Positions 8,316-15,308 are shown, counted from the stretch's first letter. The stretch: DNA of 16,297 bases from Bin5 sp034428435 (GCA_034428435.1 DAOUHY010000404.1:1-16297), one strand, 5' to 3'. Numbers and translations: made by a program. The notes: generated by a model not told the origin, from the sequence alone.

Positions 8316-8378
8316 TGACTTCTCCGTTGTCTCATGTCAGTTCCGTCCATCGACCCCAAGCTGATTTCCTCCTGTAAC

Positions 8379-8406
8379 ATATTAGCAGCCTAAATTTGGA
8401 ATTCAA
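8379..8406 (-). promoter_or_regulatory. Candidate promoter of the MmyB-like regulator gene
   Basis: On the minus strand there is TTGAAT (8406-8401), a 16-nt spacer and TAATAT (8384-8379), each box 4 of 6 to sigma-70 consensus. It lies 64 bp before the GTG start. An AGGAGG-like sequence on the minus strand at about 8367-8373 lies in the predicted leader. Low-confidence match. Confidence 0.3.
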
Positions 8407-8417
8407 TGGGTTTGGGC

Positions 8418-8453
8418 TCCAATTTTGGAAACCGAGAGTCCCGGTTTCGGGAC
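8418..8453. promoter_or_regulatory. Two adjacent inverted repeats, candidate operators
   Basis: TCCAA-TT-TTGGA occupies 8418-8429, and GTCCCG-GTTT-CGGGAC, with perfect 6-bp arms, occupies 8438-8453. Their centres are about 22 bp apart, roughly two helical turns. They sit just upstream of the -35 box proposed for the MmyB-like regulator, as expected for binding sites of a dimeric HTH protein. The second could instead be a small hairpin. No second copy was found elsewhere in the window. Confidence 0.4.
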
Positions 8454-8580
8454 ATTTCCTGACAGACTTCAACAGAGCCAGCAGAATCCCCTTCACAGTC
8501 TTAACCAGCGGCCAACAAAAGTCTAAACTGCTACGTCTTGGCCAATTCGCGACCTCATTTCAGATAAACGCCGACCTTTT
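8454..8580. other. Intergenic stretch, no feature seen
   Basis: This is the part of the 717-bp divergent gap between the regulator gene and the peptide-transporter operon that is not covered by promoter, operator or repeat calls. I see no open frame with a credible start, no RNA gene and no strong hairpin here. Confidence 0.4.
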
Positions 8581-8931
8581 CTCTCTCCTCGCTTCTTTGG
8601 GCGGTCGGGCCTATTCGGCCCTCCCTTGTGCGGGGGCTCCGCCCCCGCAACGCCCCCTCTCCTAAAACATGCCTCGTCGATCTGGTGTCGATATTCGTAA
8701 CAGGAGCCTAATCGAAGGTGTCTGGCCAGACCACATCCCGCCAGTCCCATCAGATCCCCGGACGTGCCGGCCTTGTGCCTGCCCTCGCGCCCTCTCCAAC
8801 TGACGGACCCCACCGTACGGCAAGGCTTGGCGCCTGCACTACGTCTCGCCCTACGCCGGTAAACACCGCCAACCACCGCTGGCACAGATTCCCCCCGGAC
8901 CACGCCCATCCCAAATCTGGGCCGCACCCCG
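8581..8931 (+). repeat. Dispersed direct repeat, copy 1
   Basis: This segment of about 350 bp recurs in the same orientation at 12321-12671. Bases 8602-8664 are identical to the other copy (63 of 63). From there to about 8864 I count roughly 27 mismatches in about 200 aligned bases, giving about 90% identity over the first 263 bases. Beyond that similarity fades, then recovers around CCGCTGG and CCAAATCT. The core carries two hairpins (8607-8621 and 8630-8648), and a further palindrome, GTCTGGCCAGAC, lies at 8720-8731. It has no transposase, and I did not recognise terminal inverted repeats or target duplications. Frames that are open across it on both strands are not conserved as protein, so I treat it as non-coding. 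It ends about 15 bp before the -35 box of the transporter operon. It may be a miniature mobile element or a structured element. Confidence 0.85.
8607..8648. other. Twin GC-rich hairpins in repeat copy 1
   Basis: The first is GGGCC-TATTC-GGCCC at 8607-8621. The second is a perfect 8-bp stem, GCGGGGGC / GCCCCCGC with a 3-nt loop, at 8630-8648. No T-tract follows on either strand, so these are not typical intrinsic terminators. Both are unchanged in copy 2. Confidence 0.75.
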
Positions 8932-8945
8932 CCCAAATTCCGTTG

Positions 8946-8974
8946 TTGACAAGGAGCACAACTGTTGTTAGAAT
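8946..8974 (+). promoter_or_regulatory. Sigma-70-type promoter of the peptide-transporter operon
   Basis: TTGACA (8946-8951, full consensus), a 17-nt spacer, and TAGAAT (8969-8974, 5 of 6). The predicted start near 8981 gives a leader of about 52 nt. AGGA at 9018-9021 is the likely ribosome binding site for the ATG at 9033. Confidence 0.75.
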
Positions 8975-9032
8975 GGCACATCCAATACCGCCCAATCCGC
9001 CGCACTGACAATGCAATAGGAAAAAGCGAGAC

Positions 9033-10055
9033 ATGGCCAACCTGATTGAAGTCCGCAACCTCCAAACGCAGTTCTTCACCCAGGACGGAATCGTCCACGC
9101 GGTGAACGGCATCACCTATGATGTCGCCGAGGGAGAGACGGTCGCAATCGTAGGCGAATCCGGTAGCGGCAAAAGCGTCGGCGTCATGTCCCTCATCCGC
9201 CTGATTCCCGAACCACCGGGCAAAATCGTCAACGGTGAGGTGAATTTCGACGGCCAGGATCTCCTGCAACTCAACGAAGAAGAACTGCGGCAGATCCGTG
9301 GCAATCGCATCGCTATGATCTTTCAGGACCCAATGACCTCCCTCAATCCGGTCCTGACCATCGGCCGCCAGATCACCGAAGCCTTGGAACTCCATCTCAA
9401 CATGAACCGGGAGGAAAGCCGCGCCCGCGCCATCGAGCTATTGGAGTTGGTCGGCATCCCCGACGCAGGCGCAAGGCTCGACGACTACCCCCACCAGTTC
9501 TCCGGCGGCATGCGCCAGCGCGTCATGATCGCCATGGGCCTCAGTTGCAACCCCCAGCTGCTTATCGCCGACGAGCCGACGACCGCCCTCGACGTCACCA
9601 TTCAGGCTCAGATCGTTGACCTCGTCACCCGCCTGCAAAGCGAGCTCGGCATGGCCATCATCTGGATCACACACGACCTCGGTGTCGTGGCCGGTCTGGC
9701 CGACAGAGTACTGGTCATGTATGCCGGTTTCATCGTCGAAGAGGGGCCCGTCGATGTGATCTACGGCCAGCCCAGGCACCCTTACACACTCGGCCTGCTG
9801 CGCTCTATCCCGCGGCTGGACCTGGGTAGGCAGAAAAGGCTCATCCCTATCGAGGGCCTGCCGCCCGACCTGCTCGACCCGCCCCAAAGCTGCCCCTTCG
9901 CACCCCGCTGCCCCTTCGTAATCGACAAATGCCTTGAAGAGAATCCGCCGCTAATGGCGATCAGTGCCGTTCGCAGCTCAGCCTGCTGGGTTGATCTGTC
10001 CGACGTTGAAATCTATGACACAAGCGCCGACGAACAGGTGGAGGCCGTCGCATGA
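9033..10055 (+). CDS. Oligopeptide/dipeptide ABC transporter ATP-binding protein (DppD/OppD type)
   Basis: A 340-residue cytoplasmic ATPase subunit of a peptide importer. Visible motifs are Walker A GESGSGKS (41-48), Q-loop Gln98, ABC signature SGGMRQ (157-162), Walker B LLIADE (176-181), D-loop ALD (185-187) and switch His214 (WITHD). The C-terminal oligopeptide/dipeptide extension begins at about 245 (QPRHPYTLGLLRSIP) and carries CPFAPRCPF at 287-295 with a later Cys300. That Cys-rich pattern is typical of OppD/DppD and in some members binds an iron-sulfur cluster. Length is normal. The ATG has AGGA 11 nt upstream. The stop overlaps the next start (ATGA), so the two ATPases are translationally coupled and probably form a heterodimer. 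No permease or binding protein lies next to it, so substrate (peptide, nickel or other) is open. Confidence 0.95.
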   Translation: MANLIEVRNLQTQFFTQDGIVHAVNGITYDVAEGETVAIVGESGSGKSVGVMSLIRLIPEPPGKIVNGEVNFDGQDLLQLNEEELRQIRGNRIAMIFQDPMTSLNPVLTIGRQITEALELHLNMNREESRARAIELLELVGIPDAGARLDDYPHQFSGGMRQRVMIAMGLSCNPQLLIADEPTTALDVTIQAQIVDLVTRLQSELGMAIIWITHDLGVVAGLADRVLVMYAGFIVEEGPVDVIYGQPRHPYTLGLLRSIPRLDLGRQKRLIPIEGLPPDLLDPPQSCPFAPRCPFVIDKCLEENPPLMAISAVRSSACWVDLSDVEIYDTSADEQVEAVA

Positions 10056-11134
10056 CCATACAGAACTCTGATGCCGCAGGCGCCGCGTCTGCTCAGGAAA
10101 CGAGCCAGAACGATGTACTTCTGACTGTATCCAACCTGAAAATGCACTTCCCCATCACCCGCGGCATCATCCTGCAGCGGCAGGTGGGCAGCATCAAGGC
10201 CGTCGACGGCATCACCTTTGATCTGATGCGCGGCGAAACCCTCGGCCTCGTAGGAGAGTCCGGATGCGGCAAATCCACCACCGGCCGCGCCATCCTCCAA
10301 CTCTACGAACCCACCGATGGCGAGGTCGTCTTTGAAGGCCAGGATCTGACCAATATCAACAGCGGCGAACTGCGCCGCATGCGCCGCCGCATGCAGATGA
10401 TCTTTCAGGATCCCTACGCCTCCCTCAATCCCCGCATGACAGTCGGCAGCATCGTCGGCGAACCGCTCGAAGTTCACAAGATCGGCGGCTCCCGCCGCGA
10501 ACAGCAGCAGCGCGTCCAGGAGCTTCTCGAAATCGTCGGCCTCAATCCCTACTTCATCAACCGCTACCCGCACGAGTTCTCTGGCGGCCAGCGTCAGCGC
10601 ATCGGCGTAGCCCGCGCCCTGGCGGTCAACCCCTCATTCATCGTCTGCGACGAGCCGATTTCAGCGCTCGACGTCTCGATTCAGGCGCAGGTGATCAACC
10701 TCCTCGAGGACCTGCAGAGCGAACTGGGCCTGACCTACCTCTTCATCGCCCACGATCTCTCCGTCGTGCGCCATATCTCCGACCGCATCGCCGTGATGTA
10801 TCTGGGCAAAATCGTCGAGCTGGCCGACCGCGAAGTCCTCTACGAAAACCCGCTCCATCCCTATACCCAGGCCCTCCTTTCCGCCGTGCCGATTCCCGAC
10901 CCGCAGGTCGAAAAGAAAAGGCAGCGCATCATTCTCGAAGGCGATGTTCCCAGCCCTGCCGAACCGCCAACCGGCTGTAACTTCAACACACGCTGCCCGC
11001 AGGTGATGGACATCTGTCACCAATACGAACCATCTTTCACCGACGTGGGCGACGGGCATCGCGTGGCCTGCTTCCTTTACGACCAGGTCGAGGCCCTGGA
11101 CGAAAGAGGCCAGACGGTCGCAGTATCCGCCTGA
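10052..11134 (+). CDS. Oligopeptide/dipeptide ABC transporter ATP-binding protein (DppF/OppF type)
   Basis: A 360-residue partner ATPase. Motifs are Walker A GESGCGKS (68-75), Q-loop Gln119, signature SGGQRQR (177-183), Walker B FIVCDE (196-201), ALD (205-207) and switch His234 (FIAHD). The insertion MHFPITRGIILQRQVG (31-46) between the first strand and Walker A is typical of OppF/DppF and separates it from the upstream DppD-type gene. The C-terminal extension contains NPLHPYTQALLSAVP (266-280) and a Cys cluster around CNFNTRCPQVMDIC (309-322). The N-terminal 20 residues are a polar tail. The start overlaps the previous stop by 4 nt. A weak hairpin at 11212-11228 could end the transcript, so the operon appears to contain only the two ATPases. 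Confidence 0.95.
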   Translation: MTIQNSDAAGAASAQETSQNDVLLTVSNLKMHFPITRGIILQRQVGSIKAVDGITFDLMRGETLGLVGESGCGKSTTGRAILQLYEPTDGEVVFEGQDLTNINSGELRRMRRRMQMIFQDPYASLNPRMTVGSIVGEPLEVHKIGGSRREQQQRVQELLEIVGLNPYFINRYPHEFSGGQRQRIGVARALAVNPSFIVCDEPISALDVSIQAQVINLLEDLQSELGLTYLFIAHDLSVVRHISDRIAVMYLGKIVELADREVLYENPLHPYTQALLSAVPIPDPQVEKKRQRIILEGDVPSPAEPPTGCNFNTRCPQVMDICHQYEPSFTDVGDGHRVACFLYDQVEALDERGQTVAVSA

Positions 11135-11211
11135 CCCGATTGAGCAGAGTGCAGCCAGGCTGCCTCCCTCCCATCCACATAGTCTGACCCGCCGCTGTAC
11201 AAGGTTCGTTG

Positions 11212-11229
11212 GGCGACTTCCCGTCGCCT
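11212..11229 (+). terminator. Candidate terminator hairpin after the ATPase operon
   Basis: GGCGAC-TTCCC-GTCGCC, a 6-bp GC-rich stem extendable by one G-T pair, is followed by TGTTTCC. The downstream T content is poor for an intrinsic terminator. It lies about 78 nt after the stop, in the convergent gap before the amidase gene. No other stronger structure was noticed in 11135-11313. Confidence 0.3.
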
Positions 11230-11313
11230 GTTTCCGGCTGCCCGTAGACTGCAGCCCCCCTCTGCCCCCTTCGCAGTCCGTTTGTCTCCCCCGACCTCGC
11301 CTGCCCTCTTGCC

Positions 11314-12039
11314 CTACTCCTCGGCCGCCCCGCTACGACCCTGCAAAAAACAGAAAATGCTTTCCCTGACCCCCGCAGCCGCCAGCTCCGGCTCCTCCGT
11401 CAGCAGGCTGGCGTCGCCGCCCAGAAAACCCAGTTCCAGGATCGCCGTCGGCGTCGTCGGCAGCACCTTGCGAAACGCATGGTAGTAGGTCATGTCGTGC
11501 GTGATCGAATGGAAGTGCAATGGCAGGCCCGTTGCTGCCGCGTACTCACTATTGATGCAGTCGACCAGCCTCCTGTCAGTTGCCGGAATCGCGCTGTTCA
11601 GCGGATAGGCTGCCTTGAAGCCGCTGGCAGCGATACAACTGTCCGCGTGCAGGCTCAGCAGAACGTCGGCGTCCAGCCTGTCTAACCGGGTATCATATTC
11701 ATCCAGCAACAGGACCACCAGGCCCGCGTTCTCCAGCTCCGTCTGCACCAGTCCCGCAATATGCGCCACTACCTCGGCCTCCACCAATGTAGGTGCGTTG
11801 ATGTCCCCGCAGATGGCGCCGGAATCGTATCCGGCGTGACCGCTGATCAGAGCGACCGTTTCCAGTTCTGGTGTTGGTGTGTTCAGAGTGCGTGTCGGTG
11901 TGATTAAAGTAAGCTGTTCTATCGGACTAGGCAGCAGGTAGTTCACGCCCGTCGCAGCCAGAAAAACGATGCCCCCAAAGAGGATGACGCTGATAATGAG
12001 GAAAACACGCTGCAACCTGCGTATCAGAACAATTCGCAT
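11314..12039 (-). CDS. Membrane-anchored N-acetylmuramoyl-L-alanine amidase (Amidase_3 type)
   Basis: A 241-residue zinc amidase that would cleave the bond between N-acetylmuramic acid and the stem peptide in peptidoglycan. The basic N-terminus (RRLQR) and a hydrophobic segment at about 12-31 form a signal anchor. It is followed by a short Thr/Pro-rich linker (47-57) and the catalytic domain from about 61. Zinc ligands are His68 (GHAGYDSGA), Glu87 (VEAEV) and His131 (SLHADSC), and the catalytic Glu202 lies in ILELGFLG. The motif variants GHAG instead of GHGG and SLHAD instead of SIHAN mark a divergent member. I chose ATG 12039 because it puts the basic stretch and anchor at the N-terminus; the same frame opens upstream at a TTG (12111). 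A strong promoter at 12159-12186 implies a leader of about 112 nt. No peptidoglycan-binding domain is present. Confidence 0.87.
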   Translation of the reverse strand: MRIVLIRRLQRVFLIISVILFGGIVFLAATGVNYLLPSPIEQLTLITPTRTLNTPTPELETVALISGHAGYDSGAICGDINAPTLVEAEVVAHIAGLVQTELENAGLVVLLLDEYDTRLDRLDADVLLSLHADSCIAASGFKAAYPLNSAIPATDRRLVDCINSEYAAATGLPLHFHSITHDMTYYHAFRKVLPTTPTAILELGFLGGDASLLTEEPELAAAGVRESIFCFLQGRSGAAEE

Positions 12040-12158
12040 ATTCGCATGAAAGGTTGACTCAGTTGCCAACCTCCGTCTACTTCGGCTTCCAGGAAAATGT
12101 CCAAGCTCCAACGCCCGCCGAATCTATCCGCCCTTGGAGCCCATTTCGCGCTGCTAAA

Positions 12159-12186
12159 ATTGTACCCTCTGCATTTGGGTTGTCAA
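12159..12186 (-). promoter_or_regulatory. Sigma-70-type promoter of the amidase gene
   Basis: On the minus strand: TTGACA (12186-12181, full consensus), a 16-nt spacer, and TACAAT (12164-12159, 5 of 6). Predicted transcription start is near 12152. It lies between the amidase gene and repeat copy 2. Confidence 0.65.
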
Positions 12187-12320
12187 TACCTTGCCGCAAC
12201 CCGTGAATCCCAATACTGGGGCGAACATACCTGTACCTCCTGAACCTGACAAGCTACCTTTAGCTCCCGTTCCCATCTCCGGCGGATCAATCGGTACTGC
12301 TCGCTCCTCACTTCTCTTCA
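12187..12320. other. Intergenic stretch before repeat copy 2, no feature seen
   Basis: Part of the roughly 700-bp divergent gap between the amidase and RodZ-like genes. A pyrimidine-rich plus strand (12301-12330) runs into the repeat. I see no credible gene or RNA here. Confidence 0.35.
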
Positions 12321-12671
12321 CTCTCTCCTCGCCTTTTGGGCGGTCGGGCCTATTCGGCCCTCCCTTGTGCGGGGGCTCCGCCCCCGCAACGCCCCCTCTC
12401 CTACAACATGCCTCGCCGACCTGGTGTCGATACTCGTAACAGGTGCCTGTTCGAAGGTGTCTAGCCAGACTACGTCCCGCCAGTCCCATCAGATCCCTGT
12501 AGGTGCCGGCCCTGTGCCTGCCCTCGCACCCTCCCCAACTGACGGACTCCACCGTACGGCCCGGCCTGGCGCGTGCACTGTGTCTCGCCAAAAGACGGTA
12601 AACTATTTTAGCCACCGCTGGTATGAATTCCCAGCCAGACTGTTCCCTCCCCAAATCTGAGTCGCACTCTC
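12321..12671 (+). repeat. Dispersed direct repeat, copy 2
   Basis: The second copy of the element at 8581-8931, same orientation, offset 3739-3740 bp. The start carries a 1-nt length difference (12331-12340) relative to copy 1, which breaks any shared minus-strand frame. The identical core is 12341-12403. Good similarity continues to about 12603, a divergent patch follows (12604-12612), and recognisable similarity ends around 12671. Like copy 1, it lies in a divergent intergenic region: the amidase promoter is to its left and the promoter of the RodZ-like gene is about 105 bp to its right. Confidence 0.85.
12346..12387. other. Twin GC-rich hairpins in repeat copy 2
   Basis: These have the same sequence as the pair in copy 1: a 5-bp stem with TATTC loop (12346-12360) and the 8-bp GCGGGGGC stem with a 3-nt loop (12369-12387). 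No substitutions separate the copies here, although the flanks have diverged. Confidence 0.75.
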
Positions 12672-12775
12672 CGCAACTGCCAGTGGTCAATGCGCCGATT
12701 CAGGGCACTTTCGTCGTCAACTTCCCGCCTACATCCATCCATCTCCGAGAGAGAACAATAGCAAAAAGGTAGATT

Positions 12776-12804
12776 TTGATAGAACAGAATCGCCTGTGTA
12801 CAAT
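12776..12804 (+). promoter_or_regulatory. Sigma-70-type promoter of the RodZ-like gene, near-leaderless
   Basis: TTGATA (12776-12781, 5 of 6), 17-nt spacer, TACAAT (12799-12804, 5 of 6). Transcription should begin around 12811, about 5 nt before the ATG at 12816, leaving no room for a Shine-Dalgarno sequence. Confidence 0.7.
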
Positions 12805-12815
12805 ACACCCTGTCT

Positions 12816-14054
12816 ATGAGCGAAAACGCCTCCTTCTTTGACTCCCCAACCCAGTCTCCAGAAGGCGGAGCCGGCGGCAATGTCCCCGGTCTTCCGTCGT
12901 TGCAGTCTCTTGGCGCCATACTGCGAGACCGCCGCGAAAGCGCCGGCATCCCACTGTCAGAAGTCGAACACGCAACGCGAATCCGCCAGAAGTACTTGGC
13001 CGCCATCGAGGCCGACGAGTGGCATCTCCTGCCCGGCGAGGTTGTCGGCCGCGGCTTCCTCCGAAACTACGCCTACTATCTCAATCTCGACCCCAACCAG
13101 ATGATCGACCGCCGCCGCGCCATGGCCGACAATAGCCTCTCCCGCACGCTGGCCAGTACCAGTACCGGTGTCAGGCTGCCCCCCGTGCGCCCCGTGGACT
13201 ACCGGCCCCAGGACGTCGACCTCGAACATACCGCCTTCTCTACCCGCCTGTCTGAGTCCTTCGAATCCATCCGCGACTGGCTCGTGCCCGTAATGGCGGC
13301 ACTGCTCATCGTTCTGGTTGTGCTGGTAATCGTTTGGAGCCTTAGAGCTATGGGAGGAGAGATCGGGAGTGCGCTGTCTACCTTACAGGACAGAATCTCC
13401 TCGACCCTTGAAGGCAGTCGTGTTCAGCAAAACGGGACAGCCGGCGGCTCAGACGGCTCCGGCGGCACAGACCAATCCGCATCCGGCGCCGCCCCGGCCG
13501 CGACAATTGTCATCCCTACTTCGACAGCCACACCCACCCTGACTCCCACCGCCACCAACACCCCTCTGCCGCCGCCAACCCAGACCCCGGTACCCACCGC
13601 CGCCCCCTCGGCTACGCCTACGCCAACCCCCTCGCCAACGCCCACCGAGGAGCCGGAGGAGGAGGTCGCTCCTCCCCCACAGCAGGAACCGCCGCCGCCG
13701 GCCATCGTCCCGGTAACCTGCGCCGACAGCCGCCTCGCCATCTCCTCACCCGGCATCAATCAGACCGTCAGCGGCGTCGTGCCGATTACAGGCAGGGCCA
13801 CCCACGAACGGTTCAACTTCTACAAGCTGGAAATCGCGCCCGGCGCCAACGCCTCCCAGGGCTTCACCTGGTTCGACGGCAGCGACAGATCAGGCGAAGG
13901 CGGCGCCAAAGGCCCCCCCGTCGAAAGCGGGCCCCTGGGCAACTTTAACAGTACCGGGGTCGCCAACGGCGCCTACACTATCCGCCTCACAGTCGTCGAT
14001 ACAAGCAGTAACTACCCCACCCCCTGCCTGGTCACGATCAACGTCCAAAACTGA
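12816..14054 (+). CDS. RodZ-like HTH membrane protein with Thr/Pro linker and extracellular domain
   Basis: A 412-residue protein in four parts. Residues 31-98 form a RodZ-type helix-turn-helix (LGAILRDRRESAGIPLSEVE... then FLRNYAYYLNLDP). Residues 155-177 are one strong transmembrane helix. Residues 230-298 are a Thr/Pro-rich, presumably extended wall-spanning linker, with an acidic EEPEEE patch. Residues 302-412 form an Ig-like extracellular domain with Cys302 and Cys404 (possibly a disulfide) and the phrases LAISSPG, YKLEIAPGA and YTIRLTVVD. RodZ links the MreB cytoskeleton to cell-wall synthesis. The HTH-TM order matches RodZ, but the outer domain is not the usual RodZ one and resembles lineage-specific domains in Chloroflexota (recall, not searched). 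Whether it binds MreB is unknown. The ATG lies 11 nt after the -10 box, with no ribosome binding site. Confidence 0.85.
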   Translation: MSENASFFDSPTQSPEGGAGGNVPGLPSLQSLGAILRDRRESAGIPLSEVEHATRIRQKYLAAIEADEWHLLPGEVVGRGFLRNYAYYLNLDPNQMIDRRRAMADNSLSRTLASTSTGVRLPPVRPVDYRPQDVDLEHTAFSTRLSESFESIRDWLVPVMAALLIVLVVLVIVWSLRAMGGEIGSALSTLQDRISSTLEGSRVQQNGTAGGSDGSGGTDQSASGAAPAATIVIPTSTATPTLTPTATNTPLPPPTQTPVPTAAPSATPTPTPSPTPTEEPEEEVAPPPQQEPPPPAIVPVTCADSRLAISSPGINQTVSGVVPITGRATHERFNFYKLEIAPGANASQGFTWFDGSDRSGEGGAKGPPVESGPLGNFNSTGVANGAYTIRLTVVDTSSNYPTPCLVTINVQN

Positions 14055-14062
14055 CCGGCCAC

Positions 14063-15232
14063 TCAACCTCTGTTCCCGTCTCGGCCCGCTCCAACGGCGG
14101 AATCCCGTCGCGCCGGCAACAGCCGGATAAAGGTGACGTGCGGCGGCGCACCGAATCGCACCGGGACCCCCTCACCCAGCCCGCGATGGACATAGACCTG
14201 CGTCTTCCCCCGCCGCGAGTAGCCCGACGCCTCCCCGCGCGACAACTGTTCAGTCTGCGTATAAGTGGGGCCAATCAACGGCAGCACGATCTGTCCGCCG
14301 TGCGTGTGGCCAGCCAGAATCAGGTCCGCGCATGCGGCTGCCGCAGCCTCGACGATGTCCGGATTGTGTGACAGCAGCACCGTGGGCGCGTCCCGGGGAA
14401 CGCCCTCCAGACTTCTGTGCAGGTCCGGCTCGCCTTCCATCAGGTCCTCGATACCCGCCAGGTAGACGCCCGTCCCACCCAATCGCACGGCCCGGTTGTC
14501 CAGAAACTGCATGCCCCGCTCCTCTAACGCACGGCGTAACCGCCCTATGTCATTCACCCCTGCCGGCTCACCGTCAAATCGGTTCGAAAGCAGGTACCGC
14601 CCAAAGCGATACAGATCGCCAAGACCTTCACTGCTGAACTTCACATTCTCCGAAGAATGACGGGCGCCATTGTAACCGCCGTTTTCCGCCTCCCGCGCCC
14701 GGAAAAGCCGCCATGAATATAGCGGCGCCCTTCTCATGTTGTAATAGACATGGTCATGATTGCCCGTAACCGCATAGGCGCCCAGGCGGGCCTTGGGGAT
14801 GCTGTCGATCAACGCCAGAACATTGTCCAGTCCGCTGTCTCTGTGCAGAAAGTCGCCCGTATGAATCAGCAGATCGATCTCTTCGCCCGCCGTCGCCCGC
14901 CGCACCTGCTCGATCTTCGCATGCTCACGGCGGTCCGCCCCTCGAAAATGCGTGTCTGAAAGGTGAAGGATGTTCAACCCCTCTGCCGGCACCCCCGCCC
15001 TGTCCCGCAGCAGCCGCACCGCCAGCCTCTCCGTTCGCACGTCAAACGGCTCATACAGAAACGCGTAGCCGCCAAGTGCCGCGCCCAGCCCGGCTACAGC
15101 CCCCAGCCCGGCCCAAAGTACAGGTGCGCGCCCCCTTCCGCCTGCATCTCTCAGACCAGCTTCGCCAAGCGCAGGACGGCCGCCTTTCAGGCCTCTTGCG
15201 GCTTTCCCGCTTCGCTCTTTACCTGTAATCAT
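14063..15232 (-). CDS. Membrane-anchored metallophosphoesterase
   Basis: A 389-residue calcineurin-like phosphoesterase. A polar N-terminus (1-37) precedes a hydrophobic segment at about 38-60, and the catalytic domain begins at about 87. The dimetal motifs are all present: SDTH (92-95), GDF (126-128), GNHDH (157-161), SH (288-289) and GHTHGGQ (308-314). This resembles the YkuE/YaeI-type branch that acts on membrane lipids or other phosphodiesters at the membrane, but the substrate is not readable. Residues about 163-228, between GNHDH and the next conserved part, are longer than I expect for that branch and look like an insertion. ATG 15232 follows AGGAGG by 12 nt; the frame could also start at TTG 15268, adding 12 residues. 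It converges with the RodZ-like gene, with stops 8 nt apart. Confidence 0.9.
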   Translation of the reverse strand: MITGKERSGKAARGLKGGRPALGEAGLRDAGGRGRAPVLWAGLGAVAGLGAALGGYAFLYEPFDVRTERLAVRLLRDRAGVPAEGLNILHLSDTHFRGADRREHAKIEQVRRATAGEEIDLLIHTGDFLHRDSGLDNVLALIDSIPKARLGAYAVTGNHDHVYYNMRRAPLYSWRLFRAREAENGGYNGARHSSENVKFSSEGLGDLYRFGRYLLSNRFDGEPAGVNDIGRLRRALEERGMQFLDNRAVRLGGTGVYLAGIEDLMEGEPDLHRSLEGVPRDAPTVLLSHNPDIVEAAAAACADLILAGHTHGGQIVLPLIGPTYTQTEQLSRGEASGYSRRGKTQVYVHRGLGEGVPVRFGAPPHVTFIRLLPARRDSAVGAGRDGNRG

Positions 15233-15282
15233 TCCTGCCTCTGACCTCCTGGAGACCGCAGCCGGCAACTACCTGCCCATAC

Positions 15283-15308
15283 CCGGTACGAAAAACCAAT
15301 AGTACCGG
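15283..15308. promoter_or_regulatory. Inverted repeat, candidate operator over the metallophosphoesterase promoter
   Basis: CCGGTAC (15283-15289) and GTACCGG (15302-15308) are perfect 7-bp arms separated by 12 nt. The right arm overlaps the proposed minus-strand -10 box and the left arm lies just past the predicted start site. Repressor binding there would block initiation (inference); it could also form a hairpin at the transcript's 5' end. Confidence 0.45.

Noticed and set aside
8253..8373. Possible 21-residue leader peptide upstream of the MmyB-like regulator (minus strand, ATG after an AGGAGG)
   Set aside because: Spacing between AGGAGG and that ATG is too long, and the peptide has no attenuator-like features. 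It overlaps the regulator start only in another frame.
8718..9008. Plus-strand open frame in repeat copy 1 with a counterpart in copy 2
   Set aside because: There is no ribosome binding site, the start is not shared, and the composition is Pro/Arg/Thr-rich as expected for a shadow frame. The two copies end differently.
8523..9395. Long minus-strand open frame (290 aa) across repeat copy 1, with a similar-looking peptide in copy 2 (12154-12690)
   Set aside because: About half or more of the base differences between copies change the amino acid, a 1-nt length difference shifts the frame, and the frame overlaps the real ABC ATPase gene. It looks like an open frame in GC-rich non-coding DNA.
8581..12671. 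CRISPR array or composite transposon bounded by the two repeats
   Set aside because: There are only two long copies with no spacer pattern, and the enclosed genes are ordinary transporter and amidase genes without a transposase or integrase.
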